In this document: one piece after another, positions 43,943 to 52,401 of the stretch
Numbering within the stretch: the stretch's first letter is position 1
Layout: each line of letters begins with the position of its first letter
Translations under genes and position numbers: made by a program
Notes under the pieces: model-generated
Told to the model about the DNA's origin: nothing
Databases searched by the model: none
The model's input: the letters and a program-made list of their open reading frames with translations, nothing else
DNA from: Acidimicrobiales bacterium
Lineage (GTDB): Bacteria; Actinomycetota; Acidimicrobiia; Acidimicrobiales; AC-9
Assembly (NCBI GenBank): GCA_036491125.1
Contig: DASXCO010000158.1
Coordinates: 1-53,305, forward strand
DNA: 53,305 nucleotides
Reading direction: 5' to 3'

Positions 43943-45388
43943 ATGACGTCACTCCGCCGGATGCGGTCGTACCGCCGGACGATGCTCGGAGTGTTGAGTA
44001 CGGGCGCCGTGGTCGGGGCCCAGGTCCTCTGGTGGCCGGTCCACGGCGCAGGGGCCCAAGCGCCGCAGGGGTTCGTGCTCGGGACCGCCAACGCCACGGC
44101 CCAGGCCATCCAGCTGGCGCCGAGCACCGGCGGCCTCAGCTACAGCGTGACGCTGGCCGAGTCGTTGGCCGGCTACCAGAGCACTGAGGGACAGGGCCAG
44201 TCCCAGACCTTCGATCCCGGGGCCATCGGTATCTCGTTGACCACCCAGCAATGCAACGGAGATCCACCGCCGGTCCAGCAGTCCCAGATGCCCCAGCCTG
44301 CACTGGCCGAGTCCAACGACGGCGACGCCTCCCAGTCCAAGACCGTGCAAGGCAGCAACGGCGCCGGTGTGGGCGTCGAGAACGCGTCAGCCAAGACAAC
44401 ACCGGCGGGCTCGGCCAAGACGACGCTGGTGGGCCTGGACGTTCCCGGGGTCATCGACGTGTCGGGTGGGACCTCGACCGCGCAGGCCCAGGCGATCGCC
44501 AACAAGACCCGGGAGGCGACGGCGTCCTCGGAGATCGGCCAGGTCTCGCTGCTCGGTGGCCGGGTGACCCTGGACGGTCTCCAGTGGCGGAGCACCCAGC
44601 GCAGCGGCGACGGGTCCACTCAGCAGGGCAGCTTCACCATCGGGAGCCTGACCCTCGACGGCAAGTCCATGCCGGTCACCCCGGGCCAGATCCTCTCGTC
44701 GCTCGATCAGGTGAACCAGGCACTGGCTCCCACCGGGTTCCACATCACGCCGCCGACGGCGACCAACCAGAGCGACGGGAGTGTGCTCGAGAGCCCCTTG
44801 TCGATCGGGATCGACGCCTCAGCGCTGGGTCAGCAGGTCCTGGGTCCTGGTCTCGCCGCCGCCCAGCCGGTGCGTGACGCCATCGCCAAGGCTCTCCTGC
44901 AGATCGACTGCCGGACATCCATCCCCCTCCTGCTCGCCGACATCGCCGTCGGCCCATTTGCCGGGGGCGGTGGCCTCGACATCAAACTGGGCGGAGCGAC
45001 CTCGATCACCGACGGCACCGCCTACGCCAACCCCTTTGCGGTCGACCTCGGTGGGGGCTCGCTCGGCGCCAGCACGCCGGGCGACGCGTCAGGCGGTGCG
45101 GGTGGGACGACGGGAGCGGGAGCAGCGGGAGGCTCCTTGGCATCGCCGGGGTCGGCCCTGGCCGGACAGACGCCGTCGGCCGCAGGCAGCCCGTCCGGGA
45201 GCACCGGGCGTGGAGCTCCGGGCGTCGCGTCGCTCGGAGCGGTCACCAACGCGTCCAGCAGGACCGGCACCGGAGCTGCCCTACCGGTCGGACTGGGCGC
45301 GCTGGCGCTCGTGGTCACCCTCGCCGGGATGGACTACGCCCGGGCCCGGCGCGCTCGCCTGTTGGGCAGTGGGAGCTCGGAGTCGTGA
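43943..45388 (+). CDS. Secreted, C-terminally membrane-anchored protein leading Liv operon B
   Basis: I do not recognise the family of this 481-residue protein. It has a long basic signal peptide (MTSLRRMRSYRRTMLG, then a hydrophobic core, cleavage likely after AGAQA near 39). An ordered region of about 320 residues is rich in Ser, Thr, Gln and Gly (GTANATAQAIQLAPSTGGLSYSVTLAES). A Gly/Ala/Ser linker (about 370-440) leads to a C-terminal helix (about 447-465) with a positive stop RARRARLLG. This is a type I membrane topology with the main domain outside. GGAAGGGGG precedes the ATG. Its stop overlaps the GTG of the binding-protein gene, so it is a fixed member of the operon. Its role is unknown. 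Confidence 0.82.
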   Translation: MTSLRRMRSYRRTMLGVLSTGAVVGAQVLWWPVHGAGAQAPQGFVLGTANATAQAIQLAPSTGGLSYSVTLAESLAGYQSTEGQGQSQTFDPGAIGISLTTQQCNGDPPPVQQSQMPQPALAESNDGDASQSKTVQGSNGAGVGVENASAKTTPAGSAKTTLVGLDVPGVIDVSGGTSTAQAQAIANKTREATASSEIGQVSLLGGRVTLDGLQWRSTQRSGDGSTQQGSFTIGSLTLDGKSMPVTPGQILSSLDQVNQALAPTGFHITPPTATNQSDGSVLESPLSIGIDASALGQQVLGPGLAAAQPVRDAIAKALLQIDCRTSIPLLLADIAVGPFAGGGGLDIKLGGATSITDGTAYANPFAVDLGGGSLGASTPGDASGGAGGTTGAGAAGGSLASPGSALAGQTPSAAGSPSGSTGRGAPGVASLGAVTNASSRTGTGAALPVGLGALALVVTLAGMDYARARRARLLGSGSSES

Positions 45389-47082
45389 GGCCGGTCGAAT
45401 CCAACCCGACGAGCGCCAAGATCCGCCTCCCGGTGTCGGCCGCCAACGGTCGGCTCCTCAAGGGCTACGGGCCCCTCGTCGCCCTGCTCGTGGCCTTCGT
45501 GCTCATGGCCACCATGGTGCCGACCGCTCACCAGCTGGCCGGCTCCGGGTCGGGCTCGGGCGGGTTGTCGGCCGGGAGCGCTGGGGGCAGTGGCGGTGCC
45601 ACCGCGGGCACCGCGGGCACCGCCGGTGGCTCGGCGGGCTCGGCGGCGGGGTCAGGCGTCGCCGCAGGCGGGCCGGGGGGTAGCGGGACGACGAACGGCG
45701 GCCCGGCCACGGGTCATACGGTGTCCTGCCCGGGTCGCCAGGTGCAGGGTGATCCCTACGCTCCGCCGTGCACCCAGTTCTCGGGCGGCAACGGTGGTGC
45801 CACTTCGATGGGCGTCACCGGCGACACGATCAACGTCTCCTACCGGGTCACCAACGATCCCGGCTTCCAGCAGGCGCTGGCCAGTGTGGGTGGGGCGCAG
45901 CTGACCGATTCCCCCCAGGACATCCAGCGGACGATCCAGGGGCTGACCGACTACTTCAACACCCACTTCCAGTTCTACGGACGCAAGATCAAGGTCACGC
46001 CCTACAACGGGCAGGGAAGCCAGACCAACGAGCTGTTGGGCCAGGGCCAGGACAAGGCCAACGCCGATGCCATCACCGTCGGCCAGCAGATGCACTCCTT
46101 CGCCGAGCTCAACGGCACCACCGAGCCATACGCCGACTCCCTGGCCAAACAGCACGTCATCGCCTTGGGCGTGCCCTACCTGTCCCAGCAGTGGATGGCC
46201 CAGCGGTCGCCCTACGCCTGGAGCATCCTCACCGAGTGCAACGACGTGGTCGACACGACCACCGAGTTCCTTGACAAAGAGCTGGCCGGCCAGCCCGCCC
46301 AGTTCGCTGGCCAGGGCCTGCAGGGCAAGCCCCGCAAGTACGCCATCATCGCTCCCGACAACCCCTGGTACCAGGACTGTGCCAACGAGGCGATCAAGAT
46401 CGCCGGTCAGCACGGCAACCAGACCACAGACGACATCCAGTACCAGCTCAACCTGTCGACGCTGTCCAACCAGGCCGCCTCGGTGATCTCCAAGCTGTCC
46501 AACGACGGGGTCACCACCATCTTCTGCGGCTGCGACCCGGTGTTCCCGGTCTACCTCACCTCACGGGCCCGCGAGCAGGGCTACAACCCCGAGTGGGTCG
46601 TAGCCGGCGTGGCCCTGACCGACACCGACATCGTGGGCCAGCTGTTCGACCAGAGCCAGTGGACGCATGCCTTCGGGGTCAGCTACGCGGGGGCCACCCT
46701 GCCCAAGCAGGCCACCCTTGGTTACAACGCCTACAAGGCGGTGCGACCGGACGAGCCCGCCAACGCCGTCGACCTCATCTACGCCCAGATGTACATGCTC
46801 GCCATCGGCATCCAGATGGCGGGGCCAAACCTCAGCCCCCAGAGCTTCGAGCAGGGTATGTGGGCCTACCCGGGCAGCATCCCCGGAGCGCCCAACGCGG
46901 AGTTCGGGACCTGGCTCATGCCCCAGGGCCACTTCACCCCCCAGATCGACTCCCAGATCATCTACTGGGACCCCAACAAGATCTCGACCTACAACAGCAA
47001 GAAGGGCGCCTACGTCGTGGCCAGCCCCCGCTACCGCTCGGGGCAGTACCCCAGCGGTCCCCCCCACGTGTTCGGCCACTGA
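45385..47082 (+). CDS. Membrane-anchored Liv-type substrate-binding protein of operon B
   Basis: A 565-residue binding protein. A short basic N terminus precedes a hydrophobic helix (about 29-46, GPLVALLVAFVLMATMVP) with no lipobox. About 65 residues of Gly/Ser/Ala linker follow, then a Cys-containing segment (TVSCPGRQVQGDPYAPPC) and a type I binding fold (MGVTGDTINVSYRVTNDPGF to the end). It resembles the binding protein of operon A in layout but is not a close copy. It starts at GTG 45385, overlapping the previous stop (GTGA), and is followed 10 bases later by the fused transporter gene. The helix is probably uncleaved, which would keep the receptor tethered near the permease. The ligand is unknown. 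Confidence 0.88.
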   Translation: MRPVESNPTSAKIRLPVSAANGRLLKGYGPLVALLVAFVLMATMVPTAHQLAGSGSGSGGLSAGSAGGSGGATAGTAGTAGGSAGSAAGSGVAAGGPGGSGTTNGGPATGHTVSCPGRQVQGDPYAPPCTQFSGGNGGATSMGVTGDTINVSYRVTNDPGFQQALASVGGAQLTDSPQDIQRTIQGLTDYFNTHFQFYGRKIKVTPYNGQGSQTNELLGQGQDKANADAITVGQQMHSFAELNGTTEPYADSLAKQHVIALGVPYLSQQWMAQRSPYAWSILTECNDVVDTTTEFLDKELAGQPAQFAGQGLQGKPRKYAIIAPDNPWYQDCANEAIKIAGQHGNQTTDDIQYQLNLSTLSNQAASVISKLSNDGVTTIFCGCDPVFPVYLTSRAREQGYNPEWVVAGVALTDTDIVGQLFDQSQWTHAFGVSYAGATLPKQATLGYNAYKAVRPDEPANAVDLIYAQMYMLAIGIQMAGPNLSPQSFEQGMWAYPGSIPGAPNAEFGTWLMPQGHFTPQIDSQIIYWDPNKISTYNSKKGAYVVASPRYRSGQYPSGPPHVFGH

Positions 47083-47092
47083 CGGGCAGATC

Positions 47093-50000
47093 ATGAAGAT
47101 GCCCTCGATGACCGCGCTGTCGCGCCGCCAGGTCCTGGCGCTGCTCGTGGTACCGGCGGTGATGATCCTCCTGCTCGTCTCCCAGAGCCTGCCCCATGTC
47201 GCACCGCCCGGGGTCCTGCTCCAGGGCGCCGAGCTGGGAGCCGTCAACGGCCTTCTGGCCCTGGGGCTGGTGTTGATCTACCGCTCGAGTCGGATCATCA
47301 ACTTCGCCTACGGGGCCATGGGAGGGGTGGCGGGGACCTTCGCCATCATGCTCGATCTGGGCGCCCATGTGAACTGGTTCCTCTGCCTCCTGGCCGGGCT
47401 GCTCGTGGGCGCGGTGGTCGGCGCTGCGGTCGAGATCCTCGTCGTCCGTCGCTTCTTCAATGCCCCCCGCCTCGTGCTCACCGTGGCCACCATCGGCCTG
47501 GCCCAGATCCTTGGTGGGATTCAGCTCCTCCTCCCCGGGTGGCTGCACGGCCCCACTCTCGTGGGTGGGTTCTCGACTCCGCTCTCGGGTGCGCACGTCC
47601 GGATCCACCCGGTCATCTTCACCGGCGACGACGCGCTCGTCATCGCCGTCGTGCCCCTCGTCCTGGCCGGCCTCGGCTGGTTCCTCCTCCGGACCGACGC
47701 CGGGGTGGCCGTGCGGGCGGTGCCCGACAACTCCGAGCGGGCTCTCCTGCTCGGCATACCCGTGCGTCGCCTGTCGACCCTGGTGTGGGTCGTCGCGGGG
47801 GTGCTGGCTGCCCTGACCGTGATGGTCAACGGACCTTCCCAGGGTGTGACGCTCTCGGCGGCGGCAGGACCGACCCTGCTCCTGCCCGCCCTGGCAGCCG
47901 CCGTGGTGGCCCGAATGGAGTCCTTGCCCATCGCCTTCGGGGCCGGCGTCGGCCTCGGGATCATCGACTCGATCACCCGGTTCAACATCACCAAGCAGTC
48001 CGCCAGCGACGTCGCCTTCCTCGTGGTCATCCTCGCCGCGCTCCTCATCCAGCGGGGGCGCTCGAGCCGAGCCGAGGACACCGAGGGTTCCTGGATGGCC
48101 ACCGGGATCATGCGGCCCATCCCCGAGGCGCTGCGCCGCCTTCCCGAGGTGGTGGCCGGCCGGGTGCTGCTGGGTAGCGTGCTCGCTGGCGCCCTGCTGC
48201 TGGTGCCGTTCGCCTTCGGGCCGGGAACGGTCAACGAGTTCACGATCGCGGTCATCTACGGCATCGTCGTCATCTCTCTGGTCGTGCTGTCGGGGTGGGC
48301 GGGCAACATCAGCCTTGGCCAGTTTGCTTTCGCCGGGATCGGTGGCGTGGTCACGGGCGACCTGATCTCGCATTGGAACGTCGACTTCTTCCTCTGCCTG
48401 ATTGCTGCCGGTGCATCAGGGGCGCTGTTGGCAGTCTTGGTCGGCCTGCCCGCGCTGCGGATCCGGGGCCTGCTCCTCCCCGTCACCACCCTCGCCTTTG
48501 CCGTCGCCCTGGACTCGTTCTTCCTCAATCCCACCAACTTCGAGTCGCTCATCCCGTCCAGCTTCGTTCGTCCGTTCCTCTGGAAGCGGTTCGATCTGCA
48601 GAACGTCAACGACTACTACTACTTCTGCCTCGCCATCCTCGTCCTTGCCATCGTCTGCGTCGTGAGCCTGCGAGCCGCCAGGGCCGGCCGGGTGCTGTTG
48701 GCGACTCGCGACAACCAGCGCGCCGCCTCCGCCATGGCCGTGCCCACCACTCGGGTGAAGATGGTGGCCTTTGTCCTCGCCGGCGCCATCGCCGGTGTGG
48801 CGGGCGGGCTCCACGCCAGCGCCCTCGGGAGCGTCGGCTTCCACACCTATGATCCCTCGATCAGCCTGTTGCTGTTCTCGATGGCGGTCATCGGCGGCCT
48901 GGGCTCGATCAGCGGTGCGCTGCTGGGGGTGGCGACCATCGAGGTCGCTGTCCACGCCTTCCCCCAGTACCAGCTGATCATCACCGGGGCCGGTCTGCTG
49001 TGGCTTCTCCTCATCCTCCCAGGGGGGCTGGGTGAGGGTCTCCAGCGGGTCCGCAACCGAGTGCTCCGTCGCATCGCCGCCAGTCACAACCTGATCGTGC
49101 CCACGCTGGTGGCGGACCGCTTGGATGACGCTTCCTCGCCGGAGGCGTCACAGGCGCCCCCTCGCGAAGACGCCCTCCTCGCCGGCGCCCTGTCGTCGGG
49201 CGATGTCGGTAGCACGCCCTCGGTCGAGACCGACGAGCTGGCGCTGGTGGGCGACGGGCATCCCCACGTCGAGACTGCTCGGCCAGACGAGGAAGACGAG
49301 GGCCCCCCACCCCTCCTGCGCTGCCGCCAGGTCGAGGTCTCCTATGGATCGGTGCAGATCCTGTTCGGCGCCGACCTCGAGGTCGCCGAGGGTGAGATCG
49401 TCGCCCTGCTCGGCACCAACGGGGCGGGCAAGTCGACCCTCCTCAAGGGGGCGGCCGGACTCGTGAAGGTGGGGGGCGGGTCCGTCGAGCTCGATGGGCA
49501 GGCCATCACCAACACCCCTGCCGACGCCGCCGCCCGCCTCGGCATGGCCCTCATGCCCGGCGGCCGGGGCGTGTTCCCGACGCTGACCGTCGATGAGAAC
49601 CTCCGGCTGGCTGCCTGGCTGCTGCGCAAGGACCGGACCGCGGTGGCGGAAGCTCGCCGGGATGCTCTCGCCGTGTTCCCGATGTTGGACGATCGGATCG
49701 GCCAGATGGCCGGCAACCTGTCGGGTGGCGAGCAGCAGATGCTCTCCCTGGCCATGGCGTTCATGGTCAAGCCCCGGTTGCTCATGATCGACGAGCTCTC
49801 CCTCGGGCTCGCCCCGACGGTCGTGAGCCAGCTGCTCGACGTCGTGCGCGAGCTCCATGCCCGGGGGACGACGATCGTCGTCGTCGAGCAGTCGGTCAAC
49901 CTTGCTCTCGAGCTGGCCGAGCGGGCTGTGTTCCTGGAGAAGGGCGAGGTGCGCTTCACCGGCCCCGCCGCCGACCTGCTGGATCGCCCCGACATTCTCC

Positions 50001-51055
50001 GATCGGTGTTCATCGCCGGGGGGAAGCCCGCCATCACGCCCACGGCGCGCAGCCGGCCACGCACCGACGGCGAGGAGGCCCGCGTCTCGCCCAGCGACGA
50101 CGCCGCCGCCGTGCTCGAGTGCCGCGGTGTGACCAAGTACTTCGGCGGCATCCAAGCGGTGGCCGGCGTCGACCTGTCCCTTCGAGAAGGCGAGATCCTT
50201 GGCCTTATCGGCCACAACGGCGCCGGCAAGACGACCCTGTTCGACCTGATCTCGGGCTTCCTGGCCCACGATCGGGGTCGGATCCTCCTCGGGGGCATGG
50301 ACATCGGCTTCTGGCCATCACACCTGCGGGCCGTCGCCGGCCTCGGCCGCTCCTTCCAGGAGGCGCGCCTGTTCCCGTCGCTCACGGTGACCGAGACCAT
50401 TGCCGTCGCCCTCGAGCGTCACCTCGAGTCGCGCGACTTGGTCGCCGCCGCCCTCCAGTTGCCCGCATCGACCGACTCCGAGGCCCGGGCGGCAGTTCGG
50501 GTCGAGGAGCTGGTCGCCACGATGGGCCTCGGGTCCTTCCGGGAGAAGCTGGTGGGGGAGCTCTCCACCGGCACCAGGCGGATCGTCGAGCTGGCCTGCG
50601 TCCTGGCTCAGGATCCTGCCGTCGTGCTGCTCGACGAGCCCTCGGGCGGGGTGGCCCAGCGCGAGACCGAGGCACTCGGTCCCCTCCTCCTGCGGGTTCA
50701 GCGGCACTCGGGTTGCTCGATACTGGTGATCGAGCACGATATGCCGCTGATCACCGCGATCTGTGATCGGGTGATCGCCCTCGAGCTGGGTGGCGTCATC
50801 GCCGGCGGCACGCCCACCGAGGTGATGGAGCACCCACTGGTCGTCGCCTCCTATCTGGGCACCGACCAGAGCTCGATCCACCGCTCAGGCACGCGATCGC
50901 GGCCCCTCACGGCGAGGGCGACCGGTCCGGCTCCGGCTGCGACCGCTGAAAACGGCCCTCCGGGCGCGCTCGAGAATGTCGCCGCTCCGGTGGATGGGCA
51001 GGATGACGACGACCTGGCCCGCACCCGCTCGGCCCGTACCCGCTCGGGCGACTGA
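47093..51055 (+). CDS. Single-chain Liv-type ABC importer core (LivH-LivM-LivF-LivG fusion)
   Basis: A 1320-residue protein carrying the whole membrane and motor part of an importer. In order it has a LivH-like permease (about 10-320, VLIYRSSRIINFAYGAMGG) and a LivM-like permease (about 345-665, SGWAGNISLGQFAFAGIGG). A LivF-like ATPase (about 740-985) follows, with Walker A GTNGAGKST near 774, LSGGEQQ near 876 and IDELSLGLAP near 899. A LivG-like ATPase (about 1003-1262) is last, with GHNGAGKTT near 1040, LSTGTRR near 1157 and LLDEPSGGVAQRE near 1180. Acidic and Ser/Pro linkers join the domains, and a polar tail ends the chain. MKMPSMTALSRR at 47093 is the first plausible start; upstream frame is antisense-like. 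Only the binding protein is encoded separately. Confidence 0.94.
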   Translation: MKMPSMTALSRRQVLALLVVPAVMILLLVSQSLPHVAPPGVLLQGAELGAVNGLLALGLVLIYRSSRIINFAYGAMGGVAGTFAIMLDLGAHVNWFLCLLAGLLVGAVVGAAVEILVVRRFFNAPRLVLTVATIGLAQILGGIQLLLPGWLHGPTLVGGFSTPLSGAHVRIHPVIFTGDDALVIAVVPLVLAGLGWFLLRTDAGVAVRAVPDNSERALLLGIPVRRLSTLVWVVAGVLAALTVMVNGPSQGVTLSAAAGPTLLLPALAAAVVARMESLPIAFGAGVGLGIIDSITRFNITKQSASDVAFLVVILAALLIQRGRSSRAEDTEGSWMATGIMRPIPEALRRLPEVVAGRVLLGSVLAGALLLVPFAFGPGTVNEFTIAVIYGIVVISLVVLSGWAGNISLGQFAFAGIGGVVTGDLISHWNVDFFLCLIAAGASGALLAVLVGLPALRIRGLLLPVTTLAFAVALDSFFLNPTNFESLIPSSFVRPFLWKRFDLQNVNDYYYFCLAILVLAIVCVVSLRAARAGRVLLATRDNQRAASAMAVPTTRVKMVAFVLAGAIAGVAGGLHASALGSVGFHTYDPSISLLLFSMAVIGGLGSISGALLGVATIEVAVHAFPQYQLIITGAGLLWLLLILPGGLGEGLQRVRNRVLRRIAASHNLIVPTLVADRLDDASSPEASQAPPREDALLAGALSSGDVGSTPSVETDELALVGDGHPHVETARPDEEDEGPPPLLRCRQVEVSYGSVQILFGADLEVAEGEIVALLGTNGAGKSTLLKGAAGLVKVGGGSVELDGQAITNTPADAAARLGMALMPGGRGVFPTLTVDENLRLAAWLLRKDRTAVAEARRDALAVFPMLDDRIGQMAGNLSGGEQQMLSLAMAFMVKPRLLMIDELSLGLAPTVVSQLLDVVRELHARGTTIVVVEQSVNLALELAERAVFLEKGEVRFTGPAADLLDRPDILRSVFIAGGKPAITPTARSRPRTDGEEARVSPSDDAAAVLECRGVTKYFGGIQAVAGVDLSLREGEILGLIGHNGAGKTTLFDLISGFLAHDRGRILLGGMDIGFWPSHLRAVAGLGRSFQEARLFPSLTVTETIAVALERHLESRDLVAAALQLPASTDSEARAAVRVEELVATMGLGSFREKLVGELSTGTRRIVELACVLAQDPAVVLLDEPSGGVAQRETEALGPLLLRVQRHSGCSILVIEHDMPLITAICDRVIALELGGVIAGGTPTEVMEHPLVVASYLGTDQSSIHRSGTRSRPLTARATGPAPAATAENGPPGALENVAAPVDGQDDDDLARTRSARTRSGD

Positions 51056-51160
51056 CGGCCGGACCGTCACGTAACGCTAATTACAAGCTACAAGACGTTC
51101 CAGACCGTCGCGTCCGGCGTGGCGGTACCCTTCATGGAGCGTTTACCAGCGGGCAACAGG

Positions 51161-51178
51161 CTCGTGACCGATCACGAG
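51161..51178. promoter_or_regulatory. 18-base hairpin or operator palindrome
   Basis: CTCGTGA (51161-51167) and TCACGAG (51172-51178) are perfect 7-base arms with loop CCGA. The site lies about 105 bases after the four-domain transporter gene and 104 before the small Cys-rich gene. It could be a terminator of the first or an operator of the second. Confidence 0.4.
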
Positions 51179-51281
51179 TTGGATACGTGCGGGCGGAGTT
51201 TGACCGTCTGCGGTCTCCCGGCCAGCAGCGGGACACAGTGAGGTCCTCGGAGCCGGTCGCAGTGGCGATGGAGCCTTGTTG

Positions 51282-51602
51282 ATGCAGTCTGACGGCGAGA
51301 AGGTGATGATCCTGAGCGAAAACGACCGGCCATCCGACGTGGGCGCCTTCCTGCGTGTACCGGAGCCGAGGGGCCATCGACGGCCACACCGCTGTCACGT
51401 TCCGAAGACGGATTACCCCCCGGGCACGATCTGGCGCTGTGGGTGTGGTCGACGTTGGAAACTTGCGTCGACCCGCTACGACACAGTGATGGGCAAGACA
51501 ACGAGCGCTGCCGGCCGCCCGCTGGCCTGGGTCCGTCGAATCGCCCCGTGGCCGCGGCGCGCAGTTGCTGAGTCGCTGACCCGGGCCCTCGAGAGCTCAT
51601 AG
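51282..51602 (+). CDS. Small basic Cys-rich hypothetical protein
   Basis: A 106-residue protein with a compact Cys/Trp segment RCHVPKTDYPPGTIWRCGCG followed by RRWKL. This pattern (Cys, then PPGT-W-C-x-C-G-x-x-W) recurs in small actinobacterial and phage hypothetical proteins and suggests a zinc-ribbon-like fold, although only three Cys and nearby His are visible. The C terminus is basic and Trp-rich (WVRRIAPWPRR). ATG 51282 has GGAG eight bases upstream; TTG codons just before it and an ATG at 51309 are alternatives. No function can be assigned. Confidence 0.62.
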   Translation: MQSDGEKVMILSENDRPSDVGAFLRVPEPRGHRRPHRCHVPKTDYPPGTIWRCGCGRRWKLASTRYDTVMGKTTSAAGRPLAWVRRIAPWPRRAVAESLTRALESS

Positions 51603-51708
51603 CCAGCGACGGTGCGTGCTCCGGGCTGCGCGCTCGACGCCGATTCCCGTGGTACGCGAATCCCACGACACCCGGCAGGCCACGGTGGCGGCTTGCCGGT
51701 CCGGTTGG

Positions 51709-52314
51709 TCACCCGGCACCCGGTCGCAGCAGTCCCGTGATGAGCGTGTCGAGGACGCGGTCGACCTCGGCTCGGGCGGCGGGTGCGTCTCCAGCACGGG
51801 CGATGTACAGCGAGGCGCCGTAGAGGCCGCCCAGAGCGACGTGGGTGAGGGCGTCGACGGCGGTCCCTCCGAAGGCGCTCGTGCCCAGCAGCGGCGTGAG
51901 GACTTTCCGCAGCATGGGGAGCTCGACCGGGTCGATGCCGACTTCCAAGACCTGTGACTGCAGGACCGACACACTGTCGAGCACGACAATGCGACGGAAG
52001 GCCGGATCGAGGCAGGCGTCGAGGAAGGCCGACAGACCGGCGCGTGCAGCGTCCCACGGTGAGGTCTGCGAGGCTGCCGCTTCCATGACACGGGAGAAGA
52101 CCTCGTCCTCGACCGTCTCGTAGACGGCGCGGAACAACGCCTCCTTACCGGAAAAGTGGTGGTACAGCGCGCCTCGCGCCACTCCCGCCTGCTGGATAAT
52201 GTCGTCGATCGACGTCGCCGGGTAGCCGTGCTCGGTGAAGTTCTTGCGGGCCACAGCGATGAGGACGTTGCGCGTGGCCTCGGCTTGGCGGGCCCGGAGC
52301 GGCTTGACAGACAC
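51709..52314 (-). CDS. TetR-family transcriptional repressor
   Basis: A 201-residue TetR regulator. The HTH spans about 15-60 (VLIAVARKNFTEHGYPATSI, then DDIIQQAGVARGALYHHFSGKEALF), followed by a standard ligand-binding domain of AcrR-like length. The start is GTG 52314; the longer overlapping frames are shadows. It is divergent from the DUF2867 gene, and the 107 bases between them contain three palindromes that begin 18 bases from this start. Self-repression and control of the DUF2867 gene are therefore likely, with release by an unknown ligand. Confidence 0.92.
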   Translation of the reverse strand: MSVKPLRARQAEATRNVLIAVARKNFTEHGYPATSIDDIIQQAGVARGALYHHFSGKEALFRAVYETVEDEVFSRVMEAAASQTSPWDAARAGLSAFLDACLDPAFRRIVVLDSVSVLQSQVLEVGIDPVELPMLRKVLTPLLGTSAFGGTAVDALTHVALGGLYGASLYIARAGDAPAARAEVDRVLDTLITGLLRPGAG

Positions 52315-52331
52315 GCGTCACTGTACCAAAC

Positions 52332-52382
52332 TGACCGACAATCGGTCACCGATAATTAGTCGGTCACCGATCCGTGATCGGT
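52332..52382. promoter_or_regulatory. Array of three ACCGA/TCGGT operators between TetR and DUF2867 genes
   Basis: Three 17-base palindromic sites lie almost end to end. Site 1 (52332-52348) is TGACCGA-CAA-TCGGTCA, perfect. Site 2 (52348-52364) is ACCGA-N7-TCGGT, with an AT-rich core. Site 3 (52366-52382) is ACCGATC-CGT-GATCGGT, perfect. Their centres are 16 and 18 bases apart, so repressor dimers would bind on offset faces, perhaps cooperatively. The adjacent TetR protein is the obvious ligand for the sites. Confidence 0.75.
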
Positions 52383-52401
52383 CCAACGGAGGAGGAGTGG
52401 G

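Noticed and set aside
45540-45710. Gly/Ser/Ala-rich DNA repeats resembling a tandem array
   Set aside because: The repetition comes from a low-complexity linker in the binding protein. The units vary and are not a CRISPR or satellite array.
46667-47092. N-terminal extension of the four-domain transporter
   Set aside because: The extension overlaps the end of the binding-protein gene in another frame and has Ser/Thr/Pro shadow composition. The real start is at 47093.
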